Below are positions 27,193 to 36,202 of a stretch of DNA of 64,000 nt, piece by piece. Numbering within the stretch: position 1 is the first letter of the stretch; each line of letters opens with the position of its first letter. The notes below the pieces were generated by a model. It saw only the letters and a program-made list of their open reading frames with translations. It was not told the DNA's origin and searched no databases. This DNA comes from Streptomyces sp. NBS 14/10 (GTDB lineage Bacteria; Actinomycetota; Actinomycetes; Streptomycetales; Streptomycetaceae), in assembly GCF_002224125.1 (NCBI RefSeq), contig NZ_NCSM01000007.1, forward strand, positions 65,839 to 129,838, read 5' to 3'. The translations under genes were made by a program, and so were the position numbers.

Positions 27193-27828
27193 ATGGACGC
27201 CGTACGGGTCGCGCTGCTGCGCGATGTACTCGCCGGGACCGAATGGCTGCGGGCCACCCGCCGGTTCGCGGGGTCCCTGCGGGCCTCGGTCGAGCCTCGC
27301 GGGGGCGGGCTGCGCGGGAGCGGGTCGCGTGGGAGCGGACTGCTGCTGGTCGGCAGCGAGGAGTACGAACCCTGGCACCTGGCCGCGCACCTCGACGACG
27401 AGGCCGCCTGGTCCGGTCTGCCCGAGCTGTCCCCCACCCTCGTACGCCATTGGGTCCCGGACGGCGCGCTCCCCGCGCATCTGGCCGTCGGCCTCGGCCG
27501 GTTGGAGCGCGCCAGGCGCGGCGAGACGCTGCTCGTGGTCGCGCCCGACGACCCGGGGGCCGGGCTGCTGGAGCGGGTACACGGTGCGCGCCGGAGCGGG
27601 GCGACCGTGCTCGCCCTCGACGGCGGCCACGCCGAACTGCACGCCCTCGCACATGACGCGCTGGCCGCCCCTTCCGACGCGGGCCTCGATCTGGACACCC
27701 TCCAGCACCTGGTCAGCGCGGCCGCCGGGGAGAACGGCCTGCCCGCGCCGCGCGGCCGCCACCGCTTCCGCGACCGCCTCGCCCGGCTGGCCGACCGGCT
27801 GACGGACCCGCCACCGGCGCCGTGGTAG
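27193..27828 (+). CDS. Conserved hypothetical protein, 211 residues
   Basis: Soluble, Arg/Leu/Ala-rich protein with no signal peptide or membrane helix. A Gly/Ser/Arg stretch (GGGLRGSGSRGSG) splits the N-terminal part. The middle (LLVVAPDDPGAGLLERVHGARRSGATVLALD) resembles a Rossmann-like nucleotide-handling strand pattern, but no catalytic motif can be named. Codon use is typical of real Streptomyces genes. It follows the small membrane protein gene in the same direction. Function unknown. Confidence 0.7.
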   Translation: MDAVRVALLRDVLAGTEWLRATRRFAGSLRASVEPRGGGLRGSGSRGSGLLLVGSEEYEPWHLAAHLDDEAAWSGLPELSPTLVRHWVPDGALPAHLAVGLGRLERARRGETLLVVAPDDPGAGLLERVHGARRSGATVLALDGGHAELHALAHDALAAPSDAGLDLDTLQHLVSAAAGENGLPAPRGRHRFRDRLARLADRLTDPPPAPW

Positions 27829-27923
27829 GCGCGGCGAAGCGACCTGGCGGACGGCAGGCGGAGCGGCATGGCGGGAAAAATTCGTTTGTGGGCGGCACGG
27901 ACGGCGCTTGAGCATGTCCCCTT

Positions 27924-29249
27924 GTGACGGACGATCCACATCCCCCGCCGCAGGGGGCGCGTCGGCGCGCCCTGCTGCCCGATCTCGCGCCCTGGCGCTC
28001 CTCCCGCGACTTCCGCCTGTTGTGGACCGCGGGTCTGGTGACCTCCTTCGGCACCTTCCTGACCATGGTGGCGCTGCCGCTGCAGATCAAGGAGTTGACG
28101 GGGTCGGCCCTCGCCGTCGGCGCGATCGGCGCGGTCGAGCTGGTGCCGCTCATCGTCTTCGGCCTGTACGGCGGGGCGCTCGCCGACGTCGTCGACCGCC
28201 GAAAGCTGATCCTGCTCACCGAGGCGGGCCTGGGCCTGCTGTCGGCGCTGCTGCTGGCCAACAGCCTGCTGCCCGACCCGATGCTGTGGCCGCTGTACGT
28301 CGTGGCCGCCCTGACCAGCGCGCTCACCGGGCTACAGCGCCCGGCCCTCGACTCGATCACGGTCCGCATCGTCCCGCACGACCAGCTCACCGCGGCCGCC
28401 GCCCTGAGCGCGCTCCGCTGGCAGCTGTCCGCCGTCGCGGGCCCCTCGCTCGCGGGCATCGTCGTCGCGTACGCCGGGCTGCCCTTCGCCTACGGCCTGG
28501 ACCTGCTGACCTTCGCCGTCTCGATCCTCCTCGGGCTCGGCCTCAAGCCCGCGGCGCCCGCCCACGACGCGGAGCAGCCGTCGCTGCGGGCGATCGGCGA
28601 GGGCGCGCGGTACGCCTGGCAGCGCAAGGAACTGCTCGGCACGTATGCGGTGGACATGGCGGCCATGCTGTTCGCCTTCCCGAACGCGATCTTCCCCTTC
28701 CTCGCCGACGAACTGGACGCGCCCTGGTCGCTCGGCCTGATGTACGCGGCCGGGTCGGTCGGCTCCATCGCGGTGAGCGTGACCAGCGGCTGGGCCTCAC
28801 GGGTGCACCGGCACGGCCGGATGGTCGTGCTCAGCGCGGCGCTGTGGGGCGCGGCGATGGCCGTGGCGGGATGGCTGCCGAACGTCTGGCTGGTGCTGCT
28901 GTGCCTGGCGGTGGCGGGCGGGGCGGACATGGTCAGCGGCCTGTTCCGCTCCACGATGTGGAACCAGACGATCCCCGACGAGCTACGGGGCCGGCTGGCG
29001 GGCATCGAGCTGCTGTCGTACGCGACGGGCCCCCAACTGGGCCAGGTCCGGGCCGGCGGCATGGCCGGCCTGGTCGGCGTCCGGGCCTCGGTATGGACAG
29101 GCGGCCTGGCCTGCGTAGCCTCCATCGGCCTCCTGGCGCTGACCCTGCCGAAGCTCATGACATACGACGCAAGGACAGACGAACACGCACGCCACGTCCG
29201 CGAGCGACGCGAGACGGCGAGCGCGAGGGTGGCCGACGCGGCGGCGTAA
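27924..29249 (+). CDS. MFS transporter (EntS/MFS_3-like exporter)
   Basis: 441 residues, twelve helices. The N-terminus (SRDFRLLWTAGLVTSFGTFLTMVALPLQ) and YGGALADVVDRRKL (motif A) are typical of the enterobactin-exporter-like MFS_3 family, and the central segment SALTGLQRPALDSITVRIVP fits. Such proteins export siderophores or macrolides. The GTG at 27924 is used because the frame opens there; no good ribosome site is visible and the true start could lie slightly downstream. It stands alone between the hypothetical gene and a GC-rich gap with a terminator. Confidence 0.88.
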   Translation: MTDDPHPPPQGARRRALLPDLAPWRSSRDFRLLWTAGLVTSFGTFLTMVALPLQIKELTGSALAVGAIGAVELVPLIVFGLYGGALADVVDRRKLILLTEAGLGLLSALLLANSLLPDPMLWPLYVVAALTSALTGLQRPALDSITVRIVPHDQLTAAAALSALRWQLSAVAGPSLAGIVVAYAGLPFAYGLDLLTFAVSILLGLGLKPAAPAHDAEQPSLRAIGEGARYAWQRKELLGTYAVDMAAMLFAFPNAIFPFLADELDAPWSLGLMYAAGSVGSIAVSVTSGWASRVHRHGRMVVLSAALWGAAMAVAGWLPNVWLVLLCLAVAGGADMVSGLFRSTMWNQTIPDELRGRLAGIELLSYATGPQLGQVRAGGMAGLVGVRASVWTGGLACVASIGLLALTLPKLMTYDARTDEHARHVRERRETASARVADAAA

Positions 29250-29448
29250 GCCGCGGCGCGGCGGCGCACGCGGCGACGGCGTAGACCACGGCCCGGCGGG
29301 CGCGCGGCCCGCGGGTCGTCCGGGCGCGAGCCCACGGGGCACGGCCCCAACACGGCCCAGCGCCCACCCCCGACACGATCCGGAGCACCGCCCGGCGGGG
29401 CGGGGCGGCGTAGGCCGCGGCTCGGGTGGTCCGGGCGCGGTCCCGACA

Positions 29449-29484
29449 GGGGCCGCGATGCGGCTACGCCGCATCGTCGGCCCC
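29449..29484. terminator. Hairpin between convergent MFS and small-protein genes
   Basis: A 16-bp stem with one bulged base (29449-29464 with 29468-29484) and a 3-nt loop lies in the 241-bp gap between convergent genes; it can serve both strands. Confidence 0.65.
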
Positions 29485-29490
29485 CTGCGG

Positions 29491-29730
29491 TCAGCCCTCG
29501 TCCCGCGTGTCCTCGCCCCGTGTGGGCTCATCCCGCCATCGTGGGTCGGTCTCCCACTCCGCGTTGCGCTCCGCGGTCAGCTCCATCGCGTGCTGGGCCT
29601 CGGTGCGGGTCGGGTAGGGGCCCAGCCGGTCGGCGGCGCGGCATTCCGGGCCTTCCTCGACCTTCTGGTGCTTGATGCAGTAGTACCACTCGCCCGGTTT
29701 CCCCGCGGCCCGCTTCTTGAACAGCGCCAT
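29491..29730 (-). CDS. Conserved small Streptomyces protein, 79 residues
   Basis: Highly charged soluble protein beginning [17 protein letters not shown], with two cysteines ([13 protein letters not shown]) that could bind metal or form a disulfide, and an acidic C-terminus. GGAGG precedes the ATG at 29730. It is divergent from map. I recall a similar gene beside map in other Streptomyces, but no function is known. Confidence 0.75.
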   Translation of the reverse strand: MALFKKRAAGKPGEWYYCIKHQKVEEGPECRAADRLGPYPTRTEAQHAMELTAERNAEWETDPRWRDEPTRGEDTRDEG

Positions 29731-29790
29731 CGCGGCCCTCCCGCCCTCTTCTCTGCCTGTTTCCCGCCATGCTGCCCGATCCGCCGCCGA

Positions 29791-29796
29791 TACACT
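29791..29796 (+). promoter_or_regulatory. Candidate leaderless -10 box for map
   Basis: TACACT lies 7 bp before the map ATG with no ribosome site between. Confidence 0.5.
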
Positions 29797-29803
29797 CGCT
29801 GAC

Positions 29804-30661
29804 ATGTCTGGCCAGTCACTTCTTGTCCCGGGAAAGCTCTCTCCCGTCCGCCCGGTCCCCGCCTCGATCCCGCGCCCCGAGTACGTCGGCAAAGAGGGCC
29901 CGACGCCGTATACGGGGTCCGAGGTGCAGGACGCCGAAACGATCGAGCGGATGCGGATCGCGGGCGGGATCGCCGCGCGGGCGATGGCGGAGGCCGCGAG
30001 CCGGATCGCGCCGGGGGTCACCACGGATGAGCTGGACCGGGTGGCGCATGAGTATCTGTGCGACCACGGCGCGTACCCCTCGACGCTGGGCTACCGCGGT
30101 TTCCCCAAGTCGCTGTGCTCCTCCGTCAACGAGGTCATCTGCCACGGCATCCCGGACTCGACCGTGCTGCGCGACGGCGACATCGTGAACCTCGATGTGA
30201 CCGCGTTCATCGGCGGGGTGCACGGCGACACCAACGCCACCTATCTGTGCGGCGAGGTGGACGACGAGTCGCGGCTGCTGGTGGAGCGCACCCGGGAGTC
30301 CCTGAACCGCGCGATCAAGGCGGTCAAGCCGGGCCGCCGTATCAACATCATCGGCCGTGTCATCGAGTCGTACGCCAAGCGCTTCGGCTACGGCGTGGTC
30401 CGCGACTTCACGGGCCACGGCATCAACTCGTCGTTCCACTCCGGCCTGATCGTCCCGCACTACGACAGCCCGCATCACACCACCGAGATCAAGCCGGGGA
30501 TGACCTTCACGATCGAGCCGATGCTGACGCTCGGCACCTACGAGTACGACATGTGGGACGACGGCTGGACGGTCGTCACCAAGGACCGGAAGCGGACGGC
30601 TCAGTTCGAACACACGCTCGTGGTGACCGACACAGGCGCGGAGATTCTGACCCTTCCGTAG
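29804..30661 (+). CDS. map: Type I methionine aminopeptidase
   Basis: Removes the initiator methionine from nascent proteins; cytoplasmic, two-metal enzyme. The 285-residue protein has the pita-bread fold with metal ligands Asp131 (NLDVTAF), Asp142 (HGDTNATY), His205 (GHGI), Glu238 (IEPML) and Glu269 (FEHT), and substrate-binding His114 (CHGIP). A 35-residue extension ([19 protein letters not shown]) is the SH3-ligand-like lead seen in actinobacterial enzymes. The ATG at 29804 is chosen from family alignment; it lacks a ribosome site but has a leaderless-type -10 box. Confidence 0.96.
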   Translation: MSGQSLLVPGKLSPVRPVPASIPRPEYVGKEGPTPYTGSEVQDAETIERMRIAGGIAARAMAEAASRIAPGVTTDELDRVAHEYLCDHGAYPSTLGYRGFPKSLCSSVNEVICHGIPDSTVLRDGDIVNLDVTAFIGGVHGDTNATYLCGEVDDESRLLVERTRESLNRAIKAVKPGRRINIIGRVIESYAKRFGYGVVRDFTGHGINSSFHSGLIVPHYDSPHHTTEIKPGMTFTIEPMLTLGTYEYDMWDDGWTVVTKDRKRTAQFEHTLVVTDTGAEILTLP

Positions 30662-30721
30662 GGGCGTATTACACATTTTTTACTCTCAGCTTACGAATCC
30701 TTGGGGCTGAGCTGGAGCTGG

Positions 30722-30740
30722 GTAGGTAAGCCTCAGTTAA
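30722..30740 (-). promoter_or_regulatory. Iron box (DmdR/IdeR-type) upstream of efeOBU
   Basis: Read on the minus strand the site is TTAACTGAGGCTTACCTAC, matching 14 of 19 positions of the DmdR/IdeR consensus TTAGGTTAGGCTAACCTAA. It lies about 80 bp before efeO, so the operon is probably repressed when iron is plentiful. No regulator gene is nearby. Confidence 0.7.
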
Positions 30741-30818
30741 GTTAGGGCGGCCTATCCGGCCCCTGTCTCGACATGCCGCTATATCGGCATGCTGCCCGAT
30801 CTCGACTGGAGTCCGTTT

Positions 30819-31946
30819 ATGAGAGCCGCCCGCTCTTCCGCCGTCACCGCCATCGCGGCGGTGGCCTCGCTGGCCGCCGTGTCCGGCTGCGCCGAGAAGT
30901 CCGATGCCAAGGGCTCCGACGCGATCCAGATCACGGCGTCCGACGACAAGTGCGAGGTCTCCAAGACCAAGTTCCCGGCCGGGCACGTCAAGCTCGCGGT
31001 GGAGAACAAGGGCTCCAAGGTCACCGAGGTGTACGTCTTCGCGCCCGGCGACCGGATCGTCACCGAGCGGGAGAACATCGGCTCCGGCCTCAAGGCCAGC
31101 ATCACCGCCGAGATCAAGGCGGGCACCTACGAGATCGCCTGCAAGCCCGGTATGAAGGGCCACGGCATCCGCCAGAAGGTGACCGTGACCGGCGGCAAGG
31201 TCGCCAAGCGGAACCCGAAGCTGGACAAGGCCGTGGCCGACTACCGCGCCTACGCGCAGGCCCAGGCCGACGAGACGCTGCCCAAGGCGCAGGCGTTCGC
31301 GGACGCGGTCAAGAAGGGCGACCTGGAGGCCGCCAAGAAGGCGTACGCGCCCTCGCGCGTCGGCTGGGAGCGGACCGAGCCGGTCGCCGAGTCCTTCGGC
31401 GACATCGACCCGAAGGTCGACATCCGCGAGGACGGTCTGGAGAAGGGCCAGAAGTGGACCGGCTGGCACCGGCTCGAGAAGTCCCTGTGGAAGGACAAGA
31501 AGATCACCGCCGAGGACAAGACCCTCGCGGACCAGCTGATCAAGGACCTCAAGGACTGGCAGAAGCGGGTCGGCACGGCGGACATCACGCCCACCGGCAT
31601 GGCCAACGGCGCCAAGGAACTCCTCGACGAGGTGCAGACCGGCAAGGTCACCGGCGAGGAGGAGCGCTACAGCCACACCGACCTGGTCGACTTCGAGGGC
31701 AATGTCGACGGCGCCGAGAAGTCGTACCAGCTGCTCAAGCCGGTCGCCTCGGAGAACGACCCGGCCCTGGCCAAGGACCTGGACAAGCAGTTCGCGGCGG
31801 TGAAGAAGCTGCTCGACAAGTACCGCGAGGGCGACGGGTTCGTCTCGTACGACACCGTCGGCGAGGCCAAGCGCAAGGAGCTGTCGGACGCGGTCAACGC
31901 GCTGGCCGAGCCGCTGTCCAAGCTCGCCGCGGCCGTGGCGAAGTAG
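30819..31946 (+). CDS. efeO: EfeO iron-uptake lipoprotein (cupredoxin + M75)
   Basis: Extracytoplasmic component of the EfeUOB ferrous/ferric iron importer, 375 residues. It has a lipoprotein signal with lipobox VSGC (Cys24), an N-terminal cupredoxin domain (about 35-125, including CEVSKTKFPAGHVKLAV) and a C-terminal helical M75 imelysin-like domain with the metal motif HRLE at 217-220. It probably binds iron and hands it to EfeU. TGGAG lies 8 bp before the ATG at 30819; an upstream in-frame ATG would break the signal peptide. First gene of the efeOBU operon under the iron box. Confidence 0.93.
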   Translation: MRAARSSAVTAIAAVASLAAVSGCAEKSDAKGSDAIQITASDDKCEVSKTKFPAGHVKLAVENKGSKVTEVYVFAPGDRIVTERENIGSGLKASITAEIKAGTYEIACKPGMKGHGIRQKVTVTGGKVAKRNPKLDKAVADYRAYAQAQADETLPKAQAFADAVKKGDLEAAKKAYAPSRVGWERTEPVAESFGDIDPKVDIREDGLEKGQKWTGWHRLEKSLWKDKKITAEDKTLADQLIKDLKDWQKRVGTADITPTGMANGAKELLDEVQTGKVTGEEERYSHTDLVDFEGNVDGAEKSYQLLKPVASENDPALAKDLDKQFAAVKKLLDKYREGDGFVSYDTVGEAKRKELSDAVNALAEPLSKLAAAVAK

Positions 31947-31959
31947 GGGCGCGCCGACC

Positions 31960-33318
31960 ATGAGCGACCAGCCCGAGATCGACGACAAGCCCACGACCGA
32001 CGACCGGTCCACGAGCGACGGCCGATCCACAAGCGACCAGCCCGCCACCGACGACCAGTCCGCCGCCGCCCGCCGCACCGTCCCCTCCCGCCGCGCGCTG
32101 CTCGGCTGGGGCGGCGCCGGGCTCGCGCTGGGCGCCGCGGCGGGTGGGGGCGCCGCGGCCGCCCTCGGCAACTCCGACGCGACCGCCCAGCCGGTGGCCG
32201 ACAGCGGGGCCGCGGTGCCCTTCTACGGCGCGCACCAGGCCGGGATCTCCACCGCCGTACAGGACCGGCTGCACTTCGCGGCCTTCGACGTCACCACCGA
32301 CGACCGCGACGATCTGATCGCGCTCCTGAAGGAGTGGACGAAGGCGGCCGCCCGGATGACGCAGGGCCACGCCGTCGGCGGCGGCGCGGTCGGCGGGCTC
32401 GCCGAGGCCCCGCCGGACGACACGGGCGAGGCGCTGGGGCTCAAACCGTCCCGGCTGACCCTCACCTTCGGCGTCGGGCCGTCCCTCTTCAAGGACAAGA
32501 AGGGCAAGGACCGCTTCGGCCTCGCCGGGCGCCGCCCGGAAGCCCTGATCGACCTGCCCGCGTTCCCCGGCGACAACCTGGACGCCGCGCGCAGCGGCGG
32601 CGATCTGTGCGTCCAGGCGTGCGCTGACGACCCGCAGGTGGCCGTGCACGCGATCCGCAACCTGGCCCGTATCGGCATGGGCAAGGTCGCGATCCGCTGG
32701 TCACAGCTGGGCTTCGGCAAGACATCCTCGACGACGCCGGACGCGCAGACCCCGCGCAACATGATGGGGTTCAAGGACGGCACCCGGAACATCGCCGGCA
32801 CCGACTCCGCGGCCCTGGACAAGCATGTGTGGGTGGGGGCCAAGGCCGGCCCCGAGTGGCTGGTCGGCGGCTCGTATCTGGTCGCCCGCCGGATCCGGAT
32901 GCACATCGAGACCTGGGACCGCACCTCCCTGAAGGAGCAGGAGGACGTCTTCGGGCGCACCAAGGGTGAGGGCGCGCCCATCGGCAAGCCGCGCGAGCGC
33001 GACGAGCCGCTGCTGAAGGCGATGCTGCCCACCGCGCATGTCCGCCTCGCCCACCCGGACTCCAACGGCGGGGTGCGGATCCTGCGCCGCGGCTACTCCT
33101 TCACCGACGGTACGGACGGCCTGGGGCGGCTGGATGCGGGGCTGTTCTTCCTCGCGTACCAGCGGGACGTGCGGCAGGGGTTCATCCCCGTGCAGCAGAA
33201 GCTGGCGCGCAACGACGCGCTCAACGAGTACATCCAGCACGTGGGTTCGGCGCTGTTCGCCGTCCCGCCGGGCGTCCGCGGCGCGGACGACTGGTGGGGA
33301 CGGGCGCTGTTCACCTGA
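31960..33318 (+). CDS. efeB: EfeB, Tat-exported DyP-type heme peroxidase
   Basis: 452-residue dye-decolourising peroxidase of the EfeUOB system, thought to oxidise ferrous iron or act on heme outside the membrane. A 43-residue Ser/Thr/Asp-rich tail precedes the twin-arginine signal (R44-R45, RRALLGWGGAGLALGAA). The DyP signature GFKDGTRNI carries the distal Asp; HVRLAHP is the likely proximal-heme His region and RRGYSF the distal Arg segment. AGGGGC precedes the ATG. It starts 13 bp after the efeO stop. Confidence 0.94.
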   Translation: MSDQPEIDDKPTTDDRSTSDGRSTSDQPATDDQSAAARRTVPSRRALLGWGGAGLALGAAAGGGAAAALGNSDATAQPVADSGAAVPFYGAHQAGISTAVQDRLHFAAFDVTTDDRDDLIALLKEWTKAAARMTQGHAVGGGAVGGLAEAPPDDTGEALGLKPSRLTLTFGVGPSLFKDKKGKDRFGLAGRRPEALIDLPAFPGDNLDAARSGGDLCVQACADDPQVAVHAIRNLARIGMGKVAIRWSQLGFGKTSSTTPDAQTPRNMMGFKDGTRNIAGTDSAALDKHVWVGAKAGPEWLVGGSYLVARRIRMHIETWDRTSLKEQEDVFGRTKGEGAPIGKPRERDEPLLKAMLPTAHVRLAHPDSNGGVRILRRGYSFTDGTDGLGRLDAGLFFLAYQRDVRQGFIPVQQKLARNDALNEYIQHVGSALFAVPPGVRGADDWWGRALFT

Positions 33319-33352
33319 GCGGCCCGAGAAGCACAAGAGAAAGGCCAACCTC

Positions 33353-34333
33353 GTGTTCGGCAACTACCTGATCGGACTGCGCGAAGGGCTGGAAGCCAGC
33401 CTGGTCGTCTGCATCCTCGTCGCCTATCTGGTCAAGACCGACCGCCGGAAGGCGCTGCTGCCGGTCTGGCTGGGCATCGGTGTCGCGGTCACGGTGAGCC
33501 TGGGCTTCGGCGCGGCGCTGCAGTTCGGCTCGCAGGAGCTGACCTTCAAGGCCCAGGAGGCGCTGGGCGGTTCGCTGTCCATCATCGCGGTCGGCCTGGT
33601 GACCTGGATGGTCTTCTGGATGCGGCGCACCGCCCGGCACCTGAAGGCCGAGCTGCACGGCAAGCTGGACGCGGCGCTCGCGATGGGCACCGGCGCGCTG
33701 GTGGTGACCGCCTTCCTGGCGGTGGGCCGCGAGGGCCTGGAGACCGCGCTGTTCGTCTGGGCGGCGGTGCAGAAGACCAGCGACGACGGCACGTCGCAGC
33801 CGCTGATCGCGGTGGTGCTGGGGCTGCTCACCGCGGTGCTGATGGGCTGGCTGTTCTACCGCGGCGCGCTGAAGATCAACCTGGCGAAGTTCTTCACCTG
33901 GACCGGCGGCATGCTGGTCATCGTGGCGGCGGGCGTGCTCGCGTACGGCTTCCACGACTTGCAGGAGGCGGAATTCCTCCCCGGTCTGCACAGCCAGGCC
34001 TTCGACATCAGCGATACCGTCCCGCCGGACTCCTGGTACGGCACCCTGCTCAAGGGCGTCTTCAACTTCCAGGCCGACCCGACCGTTCTGCAGGTCACGG
34101 TGTGGCTGCTGTATCTGGTCCCCACGCTCGCCTTCTTCCTGCTCCCCGGTAGGGTTGCGCCGACCAGAGCAGTCCCGAAGGAGCCCAAGTCCGATGACAC
34201 GCAGGTCACAGCGTCGGCGGCGCGCAGTTCCGACAGCCGCGGCAGCAGCGGCGGTGACGCTGGCGATGACGCTGACAGGCTGCATGACGGTGCACGGCGA
34301 GCGGGAGAACATCCCGTCCATCGCGAAGGATGA
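33353..34333 (+). CDS. efeU: EfeU, FTR1-family iron permease
   Basis: 326-residue membrane permease, about seven helices. The two iron-binding REGLE motifs are at 10-14 (LREGLEASL) and 126-130 (GREGLETAL). AAAGG precedes the GTG at 33353. With EfeO and EfeB it forms a complete iron importer. The last 47 or so residues after the final helix are polar and overlap the next gene by 140 nt in another frame. The overlap zone reads like coding sequence of the downstream lipoprotein, so the EfeU tail may be a run-on after loss of an earlier stop. Confidence 0.93.
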   Translation: MFGNYLIGLREGLEASLVVCILVAYLVKTDRRKALLPVWLGIGVAVTVSLGFGAALQFGSQELTFKAQEALGGSLSIIAVGLVTWMVFWMRRTARHLKAELHGKLDAALAMGTGALVVTAFLAVGREGLETALFVWAAVQKTSDDGTSQPLIAVVLGLLTAVLMGWLFYRGALKINLAKFFTWTGGMLVIVAAGVLAYGFHDLQEAEFLPGLHSQAFDISDTVPPDSWYGTLLKGVFNFQADPTVLQVTVWLLYLVPTLAFFLLPGRVAPTRAVPKEPKSDDTQVTASAARSSDSRGSSGGDAGDDADRLHDGARRAGEHPVHREG

Positions 34334-35189
34334 GGCGCCCAAGGCGCTCAAGCGGTTCACGGACGTCTACAACAAGTCCTACAGCAAGCTGGATCCGGCG
34401 CTGGCGGGCCAGGTCCAGACCGGCCCACTGCTGGACATCAGCGCCGCCGACCTGAAGGCACAGCACGCCGACAAGCCGAACGGGAACCCCGATTACCCGC
34501 CGCTGAAGCTCAACGACGCGCGCTATGTCATACCCAAGCAGGTCGGCTGGCCGAAGTTCTTCGTGGCGAACACCGAGAGCAACCGCGACGACAACCGCTG
34601 GCTGCTGGTCTTCACACGGGACGGGGCGAACGAGCCGTGGAAGGCCGCGTATCTGTCGATCCTCAGTCAGGACGAGGTGCCGGACTTCCAGATCGACAAG
34701 GACGGCTGGGCGAAGTCCGTACCGGCCGAGGGGGCCACGCCCAAGCTGGCGACGCGGCCGGATGGGCTCAGCGCCGAGTACACCGAGTATCTGATGACCG
34801 GCAAGGGCGAGGTCTTCGCGGACAGCCAGGCGACGTCGGGGCTGCGGACCTCGCGGAAGAAGTTCCTGCGCACCCCGAAGTTCTGGACCGAGTACATCGA
34901 CACGGCCGCGGAGGGCCCCCGCTACGCCCCGGTGGGGCTGCGCCTGAGCGACGGCGGGGCGCTGGTCTTCTTCACCTCCCACCACCGGCAGAAGCAGACC
35001 ATGGCCAAGGGCTACCGGCCCAACCCCACCCCGCAGATCAAGGCGCTGATGACCGGCGAGGCGAAGAAGTCGGTGACCTTGACCCGGGTGTCGGAGTCGG
35101 CGGTACGGGTGCCGGCGAAGGACGCGGCGGACCCGAAGGTGGTGTTCCTCAACCGGCTGGAGGGCGTGACGGCGGCGAAGGGCGAGTAG
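34194..35189 (+). CDS. Putative lipoprotein downstream of efeU
   Basis: 331 residues. The signal is strongly basic (RRSQRRRR) with a hydrophobic core and lipobox LTGC (Cys30). The rest is a soluble domain without transmembrane helices. I do not recognise a family. An AGGAG site lies 10 nt before the ATG at 34194, inside the 3' end of efeU, so the start is well supported in spite of the 140-nt overlap. Co-transcription with efeOBU suggests an iron-related surface role, which is inference only. Confidence 0.78.
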   Translation: MTRRSQRRRRAVPTAAAAAAVTLAMTLTGCMTVHGERENIPSIAKDEAPKALKRFTDVYNKSYSKLDPALAGQVQTGPLLDISAADLKAQHADKPNGNPDYPPLKLNDARYVIPKQVGWPKFFVANTESNRDDNRWLLVFTRDGANEPWKAAYLSILSQDEVPDFQIDKDGWAKSVPAEGATPKLATRPDGLSAEYTEYLMTGKGEVFADSQATSGLRTSRKKFLRTPKFWTEYIDTAAEGPRYAPVGLRLSDGGALVFFTSHHRQKQTMAKGYRPNPTPQIKALMTGEAKKSVTLTRVSESAVRVPAKDAADPKVVFLNRLEGVTAAKGE

Positions 35190-35200
35190 CCACTGAGTGG

Positions 35201-35265
35201 GGCCGCTGAGCCCACGGAACTGAGCAGGGCCCCGCTGAGCCCACTGAGCTGGGCCCGCTGAGCAG
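35201..35265. repeat. Degenerate GCTGAGC-rich repeats after the lipoprotein gene
   Basis: Several copies of CGCTGAGC/ACTGAGC with GGGCCC palindromes fill the gap between the convergent lipoprotein and PrimPol-like genes. They can fold into hairpins and may end transcription. Confidence 0.4.
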
Positions 35266-35300
35266 GCCCCACTCCCCCCGCGACTCCCGGTGCCGCCCCG

Positions 35301-36035
35301 TCAGCGTCCTATCGGCCAGGCGTGCGACTCGTGCTCATGCCCCTCGTCCGCGAGCCGGGCGCACGCGTCGGTCAGCGACTCCAGCAGCGACAGCGGATCC
35401 GGCAGCGGCCGCTCCGGGCCGAGCAGCCAGGTCACCTGGCCGTCCCCCGGCAGCCGCGCGGGCGGCAGGAGCACATAGCTGCCCCGGCAGTGCCAGCGCA
35501 GCCCGGGGTGCTCGTCCATCGTCTCGGGGTGGCAGTCCAGCTCACACGGCCACCACTCGTCCTCGTCCTCCGGCGTGCCACGGGTGGCCGTGAAGAACAG
35601 CATGCGCTCCTGGCGATCGACGCTGGTGATGGCGACGGGACCGACCTCGACACCGGCCTCGCCCAGCCGCTCCAGGGCCAGTCGGCCGGCGGCCACGGGC
35701 ACGTCCAGCACGTCGTGGGCCATACCGGTGGCGGTGATGAAGTTCGCCTCGGGGTCGCTCCGCAGCCACCGCGCGACCTTCTCCGGGTCGGTGGTCGCCT
35801 GCGTCTGCCAGGCGAAGGAGACGGGGTGCCGGGCCGGGGTCGGACAGCCGATGCGGTCGCAGGAACAGCCGTAGCCGGAGGGGTGGGCCGCCGGCGCGAG
35901 CGGGAACCCGGCGGCGGCAGCGGCCATGAGCAGATCCTCGCGGGCGCCTGCCGCGCCCGCCCCCGTGCCCGTGTCGCCGCCCGCACCGCTCCGCGGCCGA
36001 CGCAGCCACTGGGAGAACCTGCCCTTGCGTTCCAT
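35301..36035 (-). CDS. Bifunctional primase/polymerase-domain protein (PrimPol-like, AEP)
   Basis: 244 residues matching the N-terminal archaeo-eukaryotic-primase domain. The Cys-rich entry GCSCDRIGCPTPARHP and later segments WLRSDPEANFITATG, DVLDVPVAAG and WHCRGSYVLLPPA fit the family. There is no helicase domain, so it is the small stand-alone form common in Streptomyces chromosomes. The catalytic acidic pair in DVLDVP appears present but catalytic competence is unproven. The ATG at 36035 begins MERKGRF. Possible roles are repair-linked primer synthesis or regulation. Confidence 0.75.
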   Translation of the reverse strand: MERKGRFSQWLRRPRSGAGGDTGTGAGAAGAREDLLMAAAAAGFPLAPAAHPSGYGCSCDRIGCPTPARHPVSFAWQTQATTDPEKVARWLRSDPEANFITATGMAHDVLDVPVAAGRLALERLGEAGVEVGPVAITSVDRQERMLFFTATRGTPEDEDEWWPCELDCHPETMDEHPGLRWHCRGSYVLLPPARLPGDGQVTWLLGPERPLPDPLSLLESLTDACARLADEGHEHESHAWPIGR

Positions 36036-36189
36036 CTACCGCCTCGCTTCCCCACCGGTACCGCCGAATACCGACCCAATGCTCTTAATGCTGCCACCAT
36101 CCTGCTCCGGAGGTGGCCGGTGTCCGCATCCGGGGTGCACAGGACCCCCCTCTGGGTGCGGATATCAGGCATAACCGAACTGGCGCCCC

Positions 36190-36195
36190 TAGCGT
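36190..36195 (+). promoter_or_regulatory. Candidate leaderless -10 box for the GDPD gene
   Basis: TAGCGT lies 7 bp before the ATG at 36203; no ribosome site intervenes. Confidence 0.45.
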
Positions 36196-36202
36196 TCCCT
36201 TT

